Below, piece by piece: positions 46,633 to 57,110 of a stretch of 64,000 nt of DNA. The notes under the pieces are model-generated. The model saw only the letters and a program-made list of their open reading frames with translations. It had not been told where the DNA came from and did not search any database. Source of the DNA: Monomorium pharaonis (taxonomy: Eukaryota > Arthropoda > Insecta > Hymenoptera > Formicidae); contig NC_050471.1 in the NCBI RefSeq assembly GCF_013373865.1, forward strand, positions 806,001 through 870,000, in the 5' to 3' direction. The translations under genes and the position numbers were made by a program. Positions within the stretch are counted from its first letter, which is position 1. Each line of letters starts with the position of its first letter.

Positions 46633-47097
46633 ATGGAACATATGTTAAATCGTGAAAAGACTCACGCGATCGGAACTACGGTGAAACATTCATTTTTTCA
46701 CTCGGTTTTGTCGATCGTTAGGTTTGAGCGAATTCAAATCGTTCGGTTTTCTCTGAGTATTACAGTTAGGAATGAAATCGTCCTGCACACTTCTGTTCTC
46801 GTCCATGCCCCCCTCCCCCCTGTCTCTTGTCTCTGTCTCTTTGCCAAACTATTTTTTACCGTCGGTTTTGCAAATATTTCCTCGTTTTTCTCTATTCCTC
46901 GATTTTTCAGTTATTTCTTTCGTTCTCGTTTTTTACACCGCGGATGCGGCTTAACGCGAGTCTCTGCGCCGATTTTCGATATGTGCAGTATTATTGCGTT
47001 AAAAAAAGTGTACATGTCGTTCAAATGCCGTCGCGCAAATATGTTTCTATACGCTCGACTGTTATGCCGGTTATTTAAGAAAATCGATTGGTGTTAA
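46633..47097 (+). CDS. Unrecognised ORF of 154 aa (low confidence)
   Basis: This is the longest ATG-initiated frame I see. It begins MEHMLNREKTHAIGTTVKHS and ends LFKKIDWC before TAA. It is basic and rich in Phe, Leu and Ser because the central third (about 46790-46930) is pyrimidine-rich, which lowers stop frequency. I recognise no domain, signal peptide or splice signal. It lies in a GC-rich island, where long chance frames are expected, so it is probably not a gene. Confidence 0.18.
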   Translation: MEHMLNREKTHAIGTTVKHSFFHSVLSIVRFERIQIVRFSLSITVRNEIVLHTSVLVHAPLPPVSCLCLFAKLFFTVGFANISSFFSIPRFFSYFFRSRFLHRGCGLTRVSAPIFDMCSIIALKKVYMSFKCRRANMFLYARLLCRLFKKIDWC

Positions 47098-47580
47098 CAA
47101 TACGTTTCCATCGTATTTTTAAACGTCTCAGTTACCTCAGGTTTTAATTTCATCCTCGAAATTTCTTTGCACCTGTTCCCAAAAATAATCAGAGGATGAA
47201 TTATAAAACGCGGGAGAAGTTAACTTACCAGGTTCGATACCTAAATTCTAACACACGATTAAAATTAAAACATAATTAATAAACGTATAAATTATTATGC
47301 CCGTAAAATCACGGTTACTGGTAATCCCAAGAAAATTGTTCAAAATATCAACTTCGCGCCATCAAACTATTAAATACGCTGACTCTGTATAATTCAATAA
47401 TCGCATTATGCGAATTTGCGCGGTAATTCGTCAAAAATGGTGAGTCACGAATATTCGTGCACCGCGTCGAATCGCGTTAATATAATAATTATCTTGCAAT
47501 GCATATATATTATATTCCCCGCGCCCATTCTTTTCGCCATTGAAAATATAAATTCTTGCGCGCGCGAACATTTATTTCAT

Positions 47581-47901
47581 TTAAATATATCGCGGAACAC
47601 GGCGGAAACGAGATATCGCAAAACGCATTTCCCACGTCACGGTTCGTCGCGTTCTAGCCGTTCGCGCAGTCGAGTACGTGAGCAAAATTGCGCCCGGTAA
47701 AATCATGACGCCAGCAACAACCCTGGTGTCGCCGTCGTCGGCGGCAGCGGCGGCCTGATTTTCTCGAGAAACGTCACCGGCACCGGCGCGTTCATCCGCG
47801 CGTTCCCTCGCAGGAAGAACTTTCATCCCCTCCTTTCTGCCTTCTCCCTCTATCGAGAAGCCCGCAGAACCTGAGAAATAATTAATTTTCGTCGGCGCCA
47901 T
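47581..47901 (-). CDS. Unrecognised ORF of 106 aa (low confidence)
   Basis: The ATG has a good context (AGAACAATGGCG). The peptide begins MAPTKINYFSGSAGFSIEGE, passes through an acidic/Ala-rich stretch (QAAAAADDGDTRVVAG) and a hydrophobic segment (MILPGAILLTY), and ends in a basic tail. A TTATTTCTCAG acceptor-like site lies inside at about 47878. No domain is recognised. The island is CpG-rich, so chance frames are likely. Confidence 0.2.
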   Translation of the reverse strand: MAPTKINYFSGSAGFSIEGEGRKEGMKVLPARERADERAGAGDVSRENQAAAAADDGDTRVVAGVMILPGAILLTYSTARTARTRRTVTWEMRFAISRFRRVPRYI

Positions 47902-47989
47902 TGTTCTCGCTTTCGCGTAACAAGTGGACGCGGCCGTGTTCCTTTCAGAGACAGCGCCAAGTTTTTTCGTGTGCACCTATCCCCACGAG

Positions 47990-48540
47990 TTTTCACGGCT
48001 TTTCCTCTGTCTTCGTATGCATGTCTATGCGCACGAAAATTACGGTTTTGTTAAAATATCTACAAATTTAGCAATAGATCTGAGAATAATTTTTCATTAA
48101 AGTAATTGTGAAAGACGTTGAAATACATTCGAGAGAAAAGTAATATTTGTGACTTAACTGAAATAACTTAAATGAAATAACTGCATGGTAAAATATTACG
48201 GTCAGAAACTTTTAATTTTGTTATTATTGTTATAATTTTAGTGATAATAATAATATTATGTTCGTAGTTTTACTAATTATGGAAAAAATTTATTCTAAAT
48301 TATAATAATTGCAGCTATTATACTAAAATATCATAATATTGAATGGTAGAAATACAATAAATATTTTTATATAATAAATACAATTGTAATTATAATAAAT
48401 ATAATTAGTTTATTAACATTTGCTTCCTATTACTCTAATAACACACTGATAGTTATAACTTACATAGTTAAAACAATTATAAATATATAATTAGCACCAA
48501 AAATAATTATAAATTTTATAATTAATTTTATAATTAATGA
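47990..48540. other. AT-rich noncoding stretch
   Basis: Runs of TAATAAT and ATTATA. No feature recognised. Confidence 0.55.
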
Positions 48541-48616
48541 TAATTGCAAGTATTTTTTCTCTCTCAGTATAAGAAATGCTACAATAGTAGGTACATTGTG
48601 TTACAAGCGAGAAGCC

Positions 48617-48657
48617 GGCTATTTCTTCGAGTGCACTCGCACGAGTGGGGAATAGCC
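48617..48657. repeat. Nested hairpin with perfect inner palindrome
   Basis: GGCTATT and AATAGCC enclose the 12-bp perfect palindrome CGAGTGCACTCG (48628-48639). This sits at the start of a GC-rich island and may mark a protein-binding site. A CGACGAAACGTCG palindrome follows within the next 150 bp. Confidence 0.45.
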
Positions 48658-49106
48658 TATTCGCATATGTTATACACGATATTTTTTGTTACCTGTGCGG
48701 TCCATCAAAGTGTGGTCCATGAGTTGATAGGTTAACCAAGATTCGGTTAGGTTTGCGAAAGCGACGAAACGTCGAAAGTCACCATCATATGCGTGTCGCG
48801 AGATGACGTGCCTATGGTATGACACGAATGAGAATAAAAGCAAAAATTGAGAGAGTTATGAAAAAGTGATCAAGCATGAAAAAAATAATTCCTATGACAT
48901 TTCTGCACACTTAATCGATGGGGAAATAAGTTACTTGTGCGAGAAAACTGTCCATGCACAATCAGCGACTTTGCGACTGGTAGAGGACTATAAAAAGGAC
49001 CACTTTCGACGTACATGTAATAAAAAATTTTCTGAATGTTCTAGCAGCGTAACTCTTCTACTACATCATTATTGTGATAATCCAACAAAATTAGATCTAC
49101 ATCTAC

Positions 49107-49146
49107 ACGCGCGCGCGCGCGCGCACAAACACACATACACACACAT
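49107..49146 (+). repeat. (CG)n then (CA)n alternating tract
   Basis: Eight consecutive CG steps (ACGCGCGCGCGCGCGCGCA) are followed by interrupted CA repeats. Pure CG runs are rare in AT-rich genomes and are the strongest Z-DNA formers. Confidence 0.93.
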
Positions 49147-49659
49147 AGTTAAATTTTTAGATACTTTATCGTTTATTCTATGCGTACGAAAAGTTGTAGC
49201 CACCTGCGCCCTACGTTACGCAATGCGATACGTTCAGTTTACTTGCGTTCTAAAAAGCCGAGTCACGCAAGCTGCATATATTATTCACGCGACCGCATTC
49301 GCGATCGCGCATTCCCTTGCCCTTTACCCCGCCGTCTTCCTTTTTCCCTTTCCCGCATATTCTGCTCCGCGTTTAATATCTCACGAGTGAAGCGCGCGCG
49401 ATTCGCAAACATCCTCGTCGCACGCCAAGCGTCGTCGTACGAACACGCGCCGCAGCAATTTCATCGCGGCGGCCCGACAAGATCTGCTTGCGCAATATTT
49501 ACCGTCGTCATCGCGCCGACCACTCTCGCAATTGTTTCCCGTCAAGTGTTATAAAGCTAAATTTCTCCCGGTTGCGTGGTCTTGATGAGGGCGGACGCCT
49601 CGACCGGATGAGCTTTCACCTCTTGACATCGCCGAACTTTAATAATTCAAGCTGCGAAA

Positions 49660-50639
49660 GTGATATAGATCAAAAGCTCACATTTGCACTCTCCTGTCTA
49701 GTAAAATTTAATGCAGACCTAATTAGTTCCCATTATAAAGCCAAATGTATTCACGTTTTATTATTTCTGCTTTTATATCCTCAAGTCTCTATAGCTGTAT
49801 AAAAAAAATTACAAGTAGAAATTTTTTTGGTAACCCATAAAATGGAAATGGATTCTTAATATTGCTACCAATTTATTAAGCGCTGTTTCTTCAAACATTT
49901 CAAACTTGAAATAATTTTTAATATTACAGTTTTATATTGTATGCATCTTTTTTTAAATTATTAGTTCATAATTTACATGATTAATTATTTATAAATAGAA
50001 TCGTTGTTTTATGTAATATATTTAACTTCAGAATAAATATTAATATAATAAAATTGTCTGCAATCAATTACATTTATGGTACAAATCGGGTGAAATCACA
50101 GAATTTTTATTTTATCTCTTTTTCTTAAAAAATTATTCTAAAAATGCGATTCTTCTGATCATGAATATCAGTAGCGCAATTTTCTCAATGTGTCCTTTAG
50201 TCATAATTTGAATAGACTATTTATTGAAATTATTAAATAATTTTTTCCATTTCAAATATATAAATAGAATTCTCATCATATTCACTTTTCCTTAAATCTT
50301 CTTTAAATTACATGTAAATCTCCAATATAAACTTTGAAAGACTAATTAAAATAATTAATTTAGATATACAGGTATAGAAAACACTTTTGAATTCAATGCT
50401 ATTACTCTTCTATGTATTATAAAATAATATTGATTTAGGAATAATTATATTTATTGTTAGGAGAAGAATATTTTTTATTCTAAAATAGGAGAATTCTTTA
50501 AATCTAGAATAACATGACTTTGATGTTAGCCAATTAATTTTCTCACGGACAAATGTGGACAATGGAAATATGTGGAACACAATCTTATAATACTCTTTAA
50601 CAATAGATCTGAAGAAAATTTGATGGCTTTTTTTCTAGT
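49660..50639. other. AT-rich noncoding stretch
   Basis: No feature recognised. Confidence 0.6.
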
Positions 50640-51640
50640 AAAATATCACGAAAGCTCACAACGAGGCTCACTTGGTCGTTGATATCAAAAATATTTCATC
50701 TAGCAGTATAAAGACCCATAAGAATTCGCTTTATGCGTAAGCAAAGCCCGCTGGGCTTTCTGCGGATGCATTAATCATAATAATGCATCGCGTCGTATCT
50801 TTCTTGCGGAAGAACACTAAAGTCTCTCTAATCAATAACGAAATAACGTCCTTTATAATAAGCGTCTCTTTAATATTTCAGAATGTTTCTCTCGAAGATA
50901 TGATTGATGCTTAATTGATCCGAAACGCGAAACGAAAGCGATACGAAGGGAAAACATATTGATCTTCTTAAAGCAAAAGTAGATGGATTGCCTCGGAATT
51001 TCTCTCAGCAAGAGTACTCTCAGCTCAGTCATCGAGTCTACGGCTCGTAGATCGCGACTTCTGACTTCTTCACCACCGCGCGGACAAGTGCGGCTTGTGC
51101 AATATTTACGGCGGTACCGGCACTCTACGGCGATTGCCTCGCCTCCTCCTTCAGAACGTCGAGATGCATTCTATCTCGTTCGTTCCAGGGTTGTGGTGGC
51201 CGACTTCGGACGCTTTAAGGCGAGAACACGGGGCGGGCGCGGCGTTTAAACGCGGGGCGAAAAATATGATCGGGCTGTGAAATGCCTTGAAATATATTCT
51301 ATTGTTTTGATACCGCTAACGCGCCCGCTTACGTTTACCTATCTCTCGTCTCTTTGGGAGTTCGCCTCTTTCTTCGTTTTCGCCGCTTATTACCCAAGTT
51401 TTCAGACGGCAGTGCCGTATCGAGGGCGCCTTCGAGTTCGCCAAGTTCGTCGTCGTCGACGTTTGCAAAGTAAATCGCGCGCGCGTTTGAAAGATCTTGG
51501 CTGCATTGTACGCTCGCCTCTCCAATCCCTTATCCCTGGCCTTACTTCATCCCCTTTCCGTCGTTTCCGTCGATTTCTCATAAGAATCTCGCATATCGCG
51601 AGAGGCGAAATAGGATCTCCTAGATAGCAGAAACTTTTTA
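50640..51640. other. GC-rich island
   Basis: Open frames up to 116 codons without recognised domains. Shares a GACAAG...GCTTGTGCAATATTTAC block with the island at 49476-49507. Confidence 0.35.
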
Positions 51641-51649
51641 CGCAACTAA

Positions 51650-52599
51650 GCAAAAGAGTTCTTTCAGATATTCTAGTATCTAAGAAAGTAATTGAAAAGT
51701 GCTCTGGGGAAACAACTCCACTTCAATCAAGTTTTTTCTCCTTACTTACAAGAGACCGGTTAAAATTGCCCGAAACTGATTCGATTCTCCTTGAAATATC
51801 TTGTAAAATACTAATATCAAAGAAACATATATTTTTTTTATATAGGCTCAATTTGAAAAAGTAGAAAAACACATTTCTTAAATATAACACGCTTAAATTC
51901 AATTGCAGTTATTAACGAAATAAGATATACAAATATTTCAGATAAAACTTTTATGTACTTTATAACTGTGTCTTATTTTTCTTAAAAATATTCTAATATT
52001 TTTCAAAATATTCCCATTCTGCGTAACTTGAGGGGTTGTTTCGCTCCTTAAATGTCAAATTGGGTCGACAAAAAAAAAACATCTTTTGGAGTTTATAAAA
52101 AACCATATCTCTTAATGTTCTGTGTTCAACAACATATTTCAATAGAATTCGAATCAGTTCCGGACAGTTGTGATCAGTCCCTTTTGAATGATTCTGATTT
52201 GTTGCGCGCATATAGTTAGATCTTTATAAAATATTACATCTTGGAAATTGTAAAAATGTAACATGTTTCTTAGTGTCGCTAGATTATTTTTGGTAATCTA
52301 TACTTGAAGAGAAATGAGATGACAAGACGAGATAAAAAATATGAAGATAACCTTTTAAATCAAAGAGAAGATATTTATGGACTTAAAAGTCCTTACTTCG
52401 AAAGATTTGTACTTTTTCCGTAATATATAGGGAATCTAAAATTCATATAAAGAATGCAATCGCGGTATTACGCCATGTAAAATTTTATGCGATGAATAAT
52501 TTAAACGTATGTGGACCGCGCGATATAAATTTTAGGGCAGAATAAAAAGAGAGGGAATCGACTTTTATGATGTTTTTCAAACAAATAAATACAAATGTG
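51650..52599. other. AT-rich noncoding stretch
   Basis: No gene recognised. A short imperfect hairpin lies at 51661-51688. Confidence 0.5.
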
Positions 52600-52803
52600 G
52601 ATTTGACAGATATTGGCTGTCGTTCGCGTATCGCCTCGGAACCATTGGTCGAGGTATATGTACGTCGATGTACGGATCGATCGCGATACTTTATGACTTA
52701 CACCAAATTGTTGCTATCCTTCATGAGAATGAATTGTCATAAGTAACCAGGGTACGAGACACAAAGCGCAATACGCGACATGATACACAGCTATGTTCGT
52801 TCG

Positions 52804-52805
<2 letters not shown>

Positions 52806-52850
<45 letters not shown>
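52806..52850 (+). repeat. (TC)n microsatellite
   Basis: About 22 TC units at the start of the 52.6-53.9 kb GC-rich island. Confidence 0.96.
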
Positions 52851-52852
<2 letters not shown>

Positions 52853-53027
52853 GGATGCGACCAGGTTGCATGCGATCGACACTCCGTATTCGTGATCGGC
52901 GATTCCGTTTACATTCCCGGCACGTCGCTTACATCACTTACATCACTCTCGTCGCCGGGTACGCGAACACCACGGAGTCAAACCCAATTTCATTCGCGTG
53001 TTCGAAGTCGAATTACCTTTCAGCTAA

Positions 53028-53105
53028 CTCTCTCTCTTTCTCTCTCTCTCTCCTCACTTTCTCCCTCTCTCTCTCTCTGCTCCTTTCTCCCTCTCTCGCT
53101 TTCTC
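53028..53105 (+). repeat. Interrupted TC-rich tract
   Basis: CTCTCT runs are broken by CTTT, CACTTT and CCCT. The tract lies about 200 bp after the perfect TC array. Confidence 0.9.
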
Positions 53106-53185
53106 TAATGCTTCTGTTAATAACGAGTTCGGTAGACAGCAACGGGCAATGAACGAGAGATGGTTCGGCTTTGGGTTTAGCTTTG

Positions 53186-53223
53186 GGTTGGTTGGTCGAT
53201 TGGTTGGTTGGTCGGTCGGTTGA
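53186..53223 (+). repeat. GGTTGGTC-type short tandem repeat
   Basis: Units of TTGGTTGGTCGA/TTGGTTGGTCGG form an imperfect array with 4- and 8-base periodicity. Confidence 0.85.
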
Positions 53224-53722
53224 ATCGGCTCGATGAATAAGGAGCCGTCATTGCGAGAGCGAGCTGGCCCGGACTAACGTCAAAACCTATTATTCCGCGG
53301 AGTTTAAAGGAAGATTCAGGCTTACCAAGAGTGGCAGGGAGAGCATGGGTGGCATGGGTGGCGTTGGTGGCGGAGTGAAGAGGGATAGATGAGGACCACC
53401 TACCTACCATTGAGTTCGTGCTAATTTCACATCGCTTAAAATTTATAGACGGGATGTTAAGGCGCTTATTAAGGCTACGTCCGCGCGCCCGACTCGAGTG
53501 CCCTCTAGGATCCGTAAGTTTTCCAGAGCGGCCTCGTGGACGTAATGACCCTTCTCCGCGCCTCTCCACGCCGCGCCGTGCCACGCCATATACCAAAGCG
53601 AAACTCTCCGACCCCCTTCGTCCCACTGACTTTGCCGTCCACTGGTCTCTTTTCTCCCTTTACGGATTGCGGGCCCTTATACCTTCTTCGCCTTCGACAT
53701 GTTTTCGGCTAATTCGCCGGGC

Positions 53723-53776
53723 AACTTTCCTAATAAAATACGAGTTCCGACGGGACGGCCAAGTTCTCATGTCCGC
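53723..53776. repeat. GC-rich paired segment, copy 1
   Basis: AACTTTCCTAATAAAATACG, then AGTTCCGACGGGACGG, then CCAAGTTCTCATGTCCGC recurs at 56972-57028 with about 80% identity and one 3-base length difference. Read on the minus strand both copies translate similarly (RTW/RTC, RN-YFIRKV, RI-R), although copy 2 has a TAG. It could be a regulatory element duplicated between two islands, or a decayed coding or transposon fragment. Confidence 0.55.
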
Positions 53777-53899
53777 CGCCATGGCCGCCTCGTACTTTTG
53801 AAGCGCAGATGCTTTCAGAAGTACCCAAGCGTTCTCACGTGCTGCTCCGATTACATTTTCGATGGCACAAAGCTGTTTCTGGCTTTTGTGATTTGAGAG

Positions 53900-55039
53900 A
53901 TATAATTTTTTTTTAATGTATAATCAGATCAATAAGGAAAAAATAAGGTTAATAAAATACAAGCAAATTGAAAGGATAAAAAAATTATTAATCATTTATT
54001 CTTGATTAGTTGGGAAAATAAAAACAAATTTACGACTCTATTGTTCTTCTTCAGCATAAATATTTAATATTAAAAAACATTATTAAGCTCAAATCAATAT
54101 GTTCTATTTAATAATTGTTTCACAAAAACAAGAATATACTAAACAATAATAAGCTTGTATCAATAATAAATTTACATGTAATTTAAGCTTTTGTATAAAA
54201 TTTAATGGAGTGATCATGATGTAAAAGCTGCTTTCTGTATGGAAAATCCAGATTCAAATCTTTTTATTCAGAATATATCAAATTTCTAATTGATCATCTC
54301 CCGGAAAGTAATGATAAATCACCGAGAGTACCTTTATCTAAACAGTCACTATCGAGCATGTATAAGAGCATATATCAATTAAAAACTACATTGTCAAATA
54401 TGAAAAATAAAGAAAAATTTTGAAACAAAGAATTTGATAATTTTCTTCAAATAATTCTAAAATATTAATTTTTTATTATATTTATTATGTTTTCAATGAA
54501 ACAAGATTATCAATATACTGACATATCTTTTTGTCTTTTTTATATTATAATATTTATTATATTGTATAAAAGTTATAAATAAACTATGATATAAATACAA
54601 ACTGAAAAGTATCTTCTATCAAATGGTATAAAAGTTTTAATATTGTTTCGTATTTTGATAAATTAATGTCTTCGTAACATAACCAAAAAAGTATTTAAGA
54701 AAATGGACTTCAAAACTAACATAGGTAGTAAGAAATGGCAGAATTCAAAAGTGATCATCCATGCAAGTTAATTATATATAAAGTAAACAACTATTATATA
54801 TAATTATATAAAGTAATTATATATATAAAGTAAACTATGTAATAAAATATTTCTATATATTATATAACAAATAGTGAAAAATTAAAAAATTAAATAAAAT
54901 TGAATACTGTAAGATAAAAGCAATTTAAAGTTTAGAAAAATAAACATTTATTTAAAAAAAGTAGCTAATTTATTAGAAATCAAATACATAAAAGTTATTT
55001 GTGAAGTGTGCACTATGCATTTATATTATGATTAATCTT
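53900..55039. other. AT-rich desert
   Basis: No feature recognised. Confidence 0.6.
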
Positions 55040-55265
55040 AATGAAGAGATATGTAGTCATAAAGATACATAACGATTTTAAAAGTGTGCTGTAAAAAAAA
55101 ATAAAAAGTAGAAAAATATAAACAAACCATTTGAGGAAGCCAGAAATATATCAAATAATTTCTTTTATCAATAATATACTCACTATTGTTTAAACTATGC
55201 AATTTGTAAAAAAATAATTGTATAAATTTTATTTTTGTTTCTGAGGAATTTTTTTTAAACAAATT
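55040..55265 (+). repeat. Dispersed repeat A, copy 2
   Basis: This is the second copy of the repeat at 3798-4020. It shares the ATCAATAATATACTCACTAT block and the TAAATTTTATTTTTGTTT run. Confidence 0.6.
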
Positions 55266-55676
55266 TTATATATTAAAAGAGATCTGAATATAAACTGAGT
55301 TTTTACTTCTCTAAGATTTTATCAGTTTATTGAGAAACAAGACAAAGATGTCATTTTAAGAGACTTATTAACAATTTTTCTCTACAAGATTAAAAATTTT
55401 TTTTTTAATTGACGAGTAACAATTCAAGTAGAAATATGTGAATAACCGGATCTTATTGTGTAATTTATTTTTTAGTTTCTCAATAAGCAAATGTTATCAA
55501 ATAGAGTTCTTTAGGTATTTAGGTTTGAGAGTTGAACAATAATACCATTTTGAATGTAATGATGACAATAAGTTCTCTAACATGATTTTAAAGAAAAAAA
55601 AGATATTACATAACATCTAAATTTTAAATTCTAAAAGAATATTCTTGACTTCTTGAATGTCCAAAAAATGGACATG

Positions 55677-55805
55677 TTCAGCAGACAAAGCAGATCAATA
55701 AGCAATTCTTTAATATGATTGATTCTTTACCTTTAATTCTTCCTGGATTTATAATCATATAGTAAAGAATCACTAAGCACTCATTGATCTATTCTGTCTG
55801 CTGAA
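55677..55805. repeat. Inverted repeat / long hairpin of about 129 bp
   Basis: The 5' arm TTCAGCAGACAAAGCAGATC, AATAAG, ATTCTTTA pairs with a 3' arm whose reverse complement reads TTCAGCAGACAGAATAGATC, AATGAG, GATTCTTTA. The loop is about 50-60 bases. It lies in AT-rich desert. It could be a small foldback element or a long precursor-like hairpin. No known insect miRNA was recognised in it. Confidence 0.55.
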
Positions 55806-56799
55806 TGCATTCAATGTGTAGGATTTTAATGCTGACAGTGACTATCAGAATCATAGACAAAATGTTTCTGTGGAAAATAAATTTATAACAAATTTACTTT
55901 GCTAGGAACTTACATACAAGCTTAAATAACATGACATATAATATAGGTTGAATTATTTACATTATATAAGTTATATAATGTTAACTTTTCATAATAATGT
56001 AATACTAAGCAGTATTAAATTGGTCAGTAATTAATATTTATTTTAAGTATTAAAAGCACTATTGTTAATATTTCTAATATTTAAAATAAAGAAAAATTAT
56101 TGGTCAATTTAATATTACCCAGTATATTTTTATAAGAGCTGCTTCTGTGTACACAATCTTTAATGATTATTTATAATATGATCTTTAATTTATTAAAATT
56201 TAAGATAGATTTTTCAAATTTAATGTATCGTCGAAGAATTCAATTGACGTTACAATATTTGTGATTTTTGATACACAACGATGCCACCGGATCTCGTCTA
56301 TCTAGTCAACCTAAAGACAGCAGAGTTCTTTTGAAAAATATCTTATATAGGATAAATTAATGAAACCATTAAGAAATGTTAATGATGTTTTTAAAATGTC
56401 CTCTTGAAAGACTCCATCTTTCATTAATGTCACTAGGTCATTTAAATTGCGCACCGTCACTAAAAATAAATAAACCTTCTATGCAATCTGCAATAAAAAT
56501 AAAATAATAGCTATTCCATATCTCATTTATTTTTATTAAAGGTTGAAGTATTTATAAATAAATAATTTATATTTTAAATTGATGCTTAATAATAATATAA
56601 AAAGCAAAATTATTTTTAAAAAAACAGAATGTGTAAATTGACTCTCGAATTAGGTAATAATTAAGTAGTGAAATTATTTCTTCAAGCAAGCTCAAATCCA
56701 AAAATATATTATTACATCGTAATTAAATAAAGAAAATTTAGCAGTAACATAGAAATAGTAGCGTATAAAATACATGTACCAAATTCGAAAATTCTAAAA
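55806..56799. other. AT-rich noncoding stretch
   Basis: No feature recognised. Confidence 0.6.
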
Positions 56800-57110
56800 T
56801 GTCAGAGTGATATACGGCATGGATATGTTGTAAAGGATCAAAGTAATATGTCGCGAGCTAATAGCGTATAACGGGCAAGTGTCAAATTAGACACGATTAC
56901 ACATTCCTTTCCCGTTTTCACCAACCCAATATGGTTACCTTCTTCATGAATCGCGTTTAATCCTTGGCGTAACTTTTCTAATAAAATACAAGTTCCGACA
57001 CGCGGACTAACAAGTTCTTGTGTCCGCTACTTGCGCCCAAGCTGAAAGTTGGAACGCTTCTAGAGTTCGTGATCGCGCCGCACATACCTTTTATGAATCT
57101 TATTTTCGAC
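56800..57110. other. Small GC-rich island
   Basis: Contains the paired segment 56972-57028. No exon recognised. Confidence 0.35.
56972..57028. repeat. GC-rich paired segment, copy 2
   Basis: This is the partner of 53723-53776 and sits in a small GC-rich island. It shares AATAAAATACAAGTTCCGAC and AAGTTCTTGTGTCCGC-type sequence. The gap relative to copy 1 is 3 bases. Confidence 0.55.

Larger units (their letters stand above)
46500..47980. other. GC-rich island
   Basis: Contains the two low-confidence ORFs listed. At about 47437 GTCAAAAATGGTGAGTCACG combines an ideal insect start context with a donor-like GTGAGT, and an 87-codon frame with a hydrophobic stretch follows. A minus-strand donor CTG/GTAAGT at about 47228 closes no recognised exon. 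Confidence 0.35.
48550..49650. other. GC-enriched island with a long ATG-less frame
   Basis: A plus frame is open from 48851 to 49390 and reads protein-like at first (VIKHEKNNSYDISAHLID, ATLRLVEDYKKDHFRRTC), then enters the CG/CA repeat. No ATG in its first part and no strong acceptor. Contains the hairpin at 48617. Confidence 0.3.
52600..53890. other. GC-rich island, candidate promoter region
   Basis: On the minus strand a TATAAAT (about 53444-53450), an ATG at 53409 and a donor CACTCTTG/GTAAGC (about 53328) are spaced like a first coding exon. On the plus strand ATGTTAAGGCGC runs to GGATCC/GTAAGT (about 53514). Neither peptide is recognisable, so these are hints only. Confidence 0.35.

Noticed and set aside
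47230..47245. B-box-like GGTTCGATACC
   Set aside because: No tRNA fold around it.
53328..53409. Minus-strand first coding exon (ATG 53409, donor 53328)
   Set aside because: Spacing to a TATA-like site is suggestive, but the peptide is a repeated Ala-Thr-His run from simple sequence and cannot be tied to a gene.
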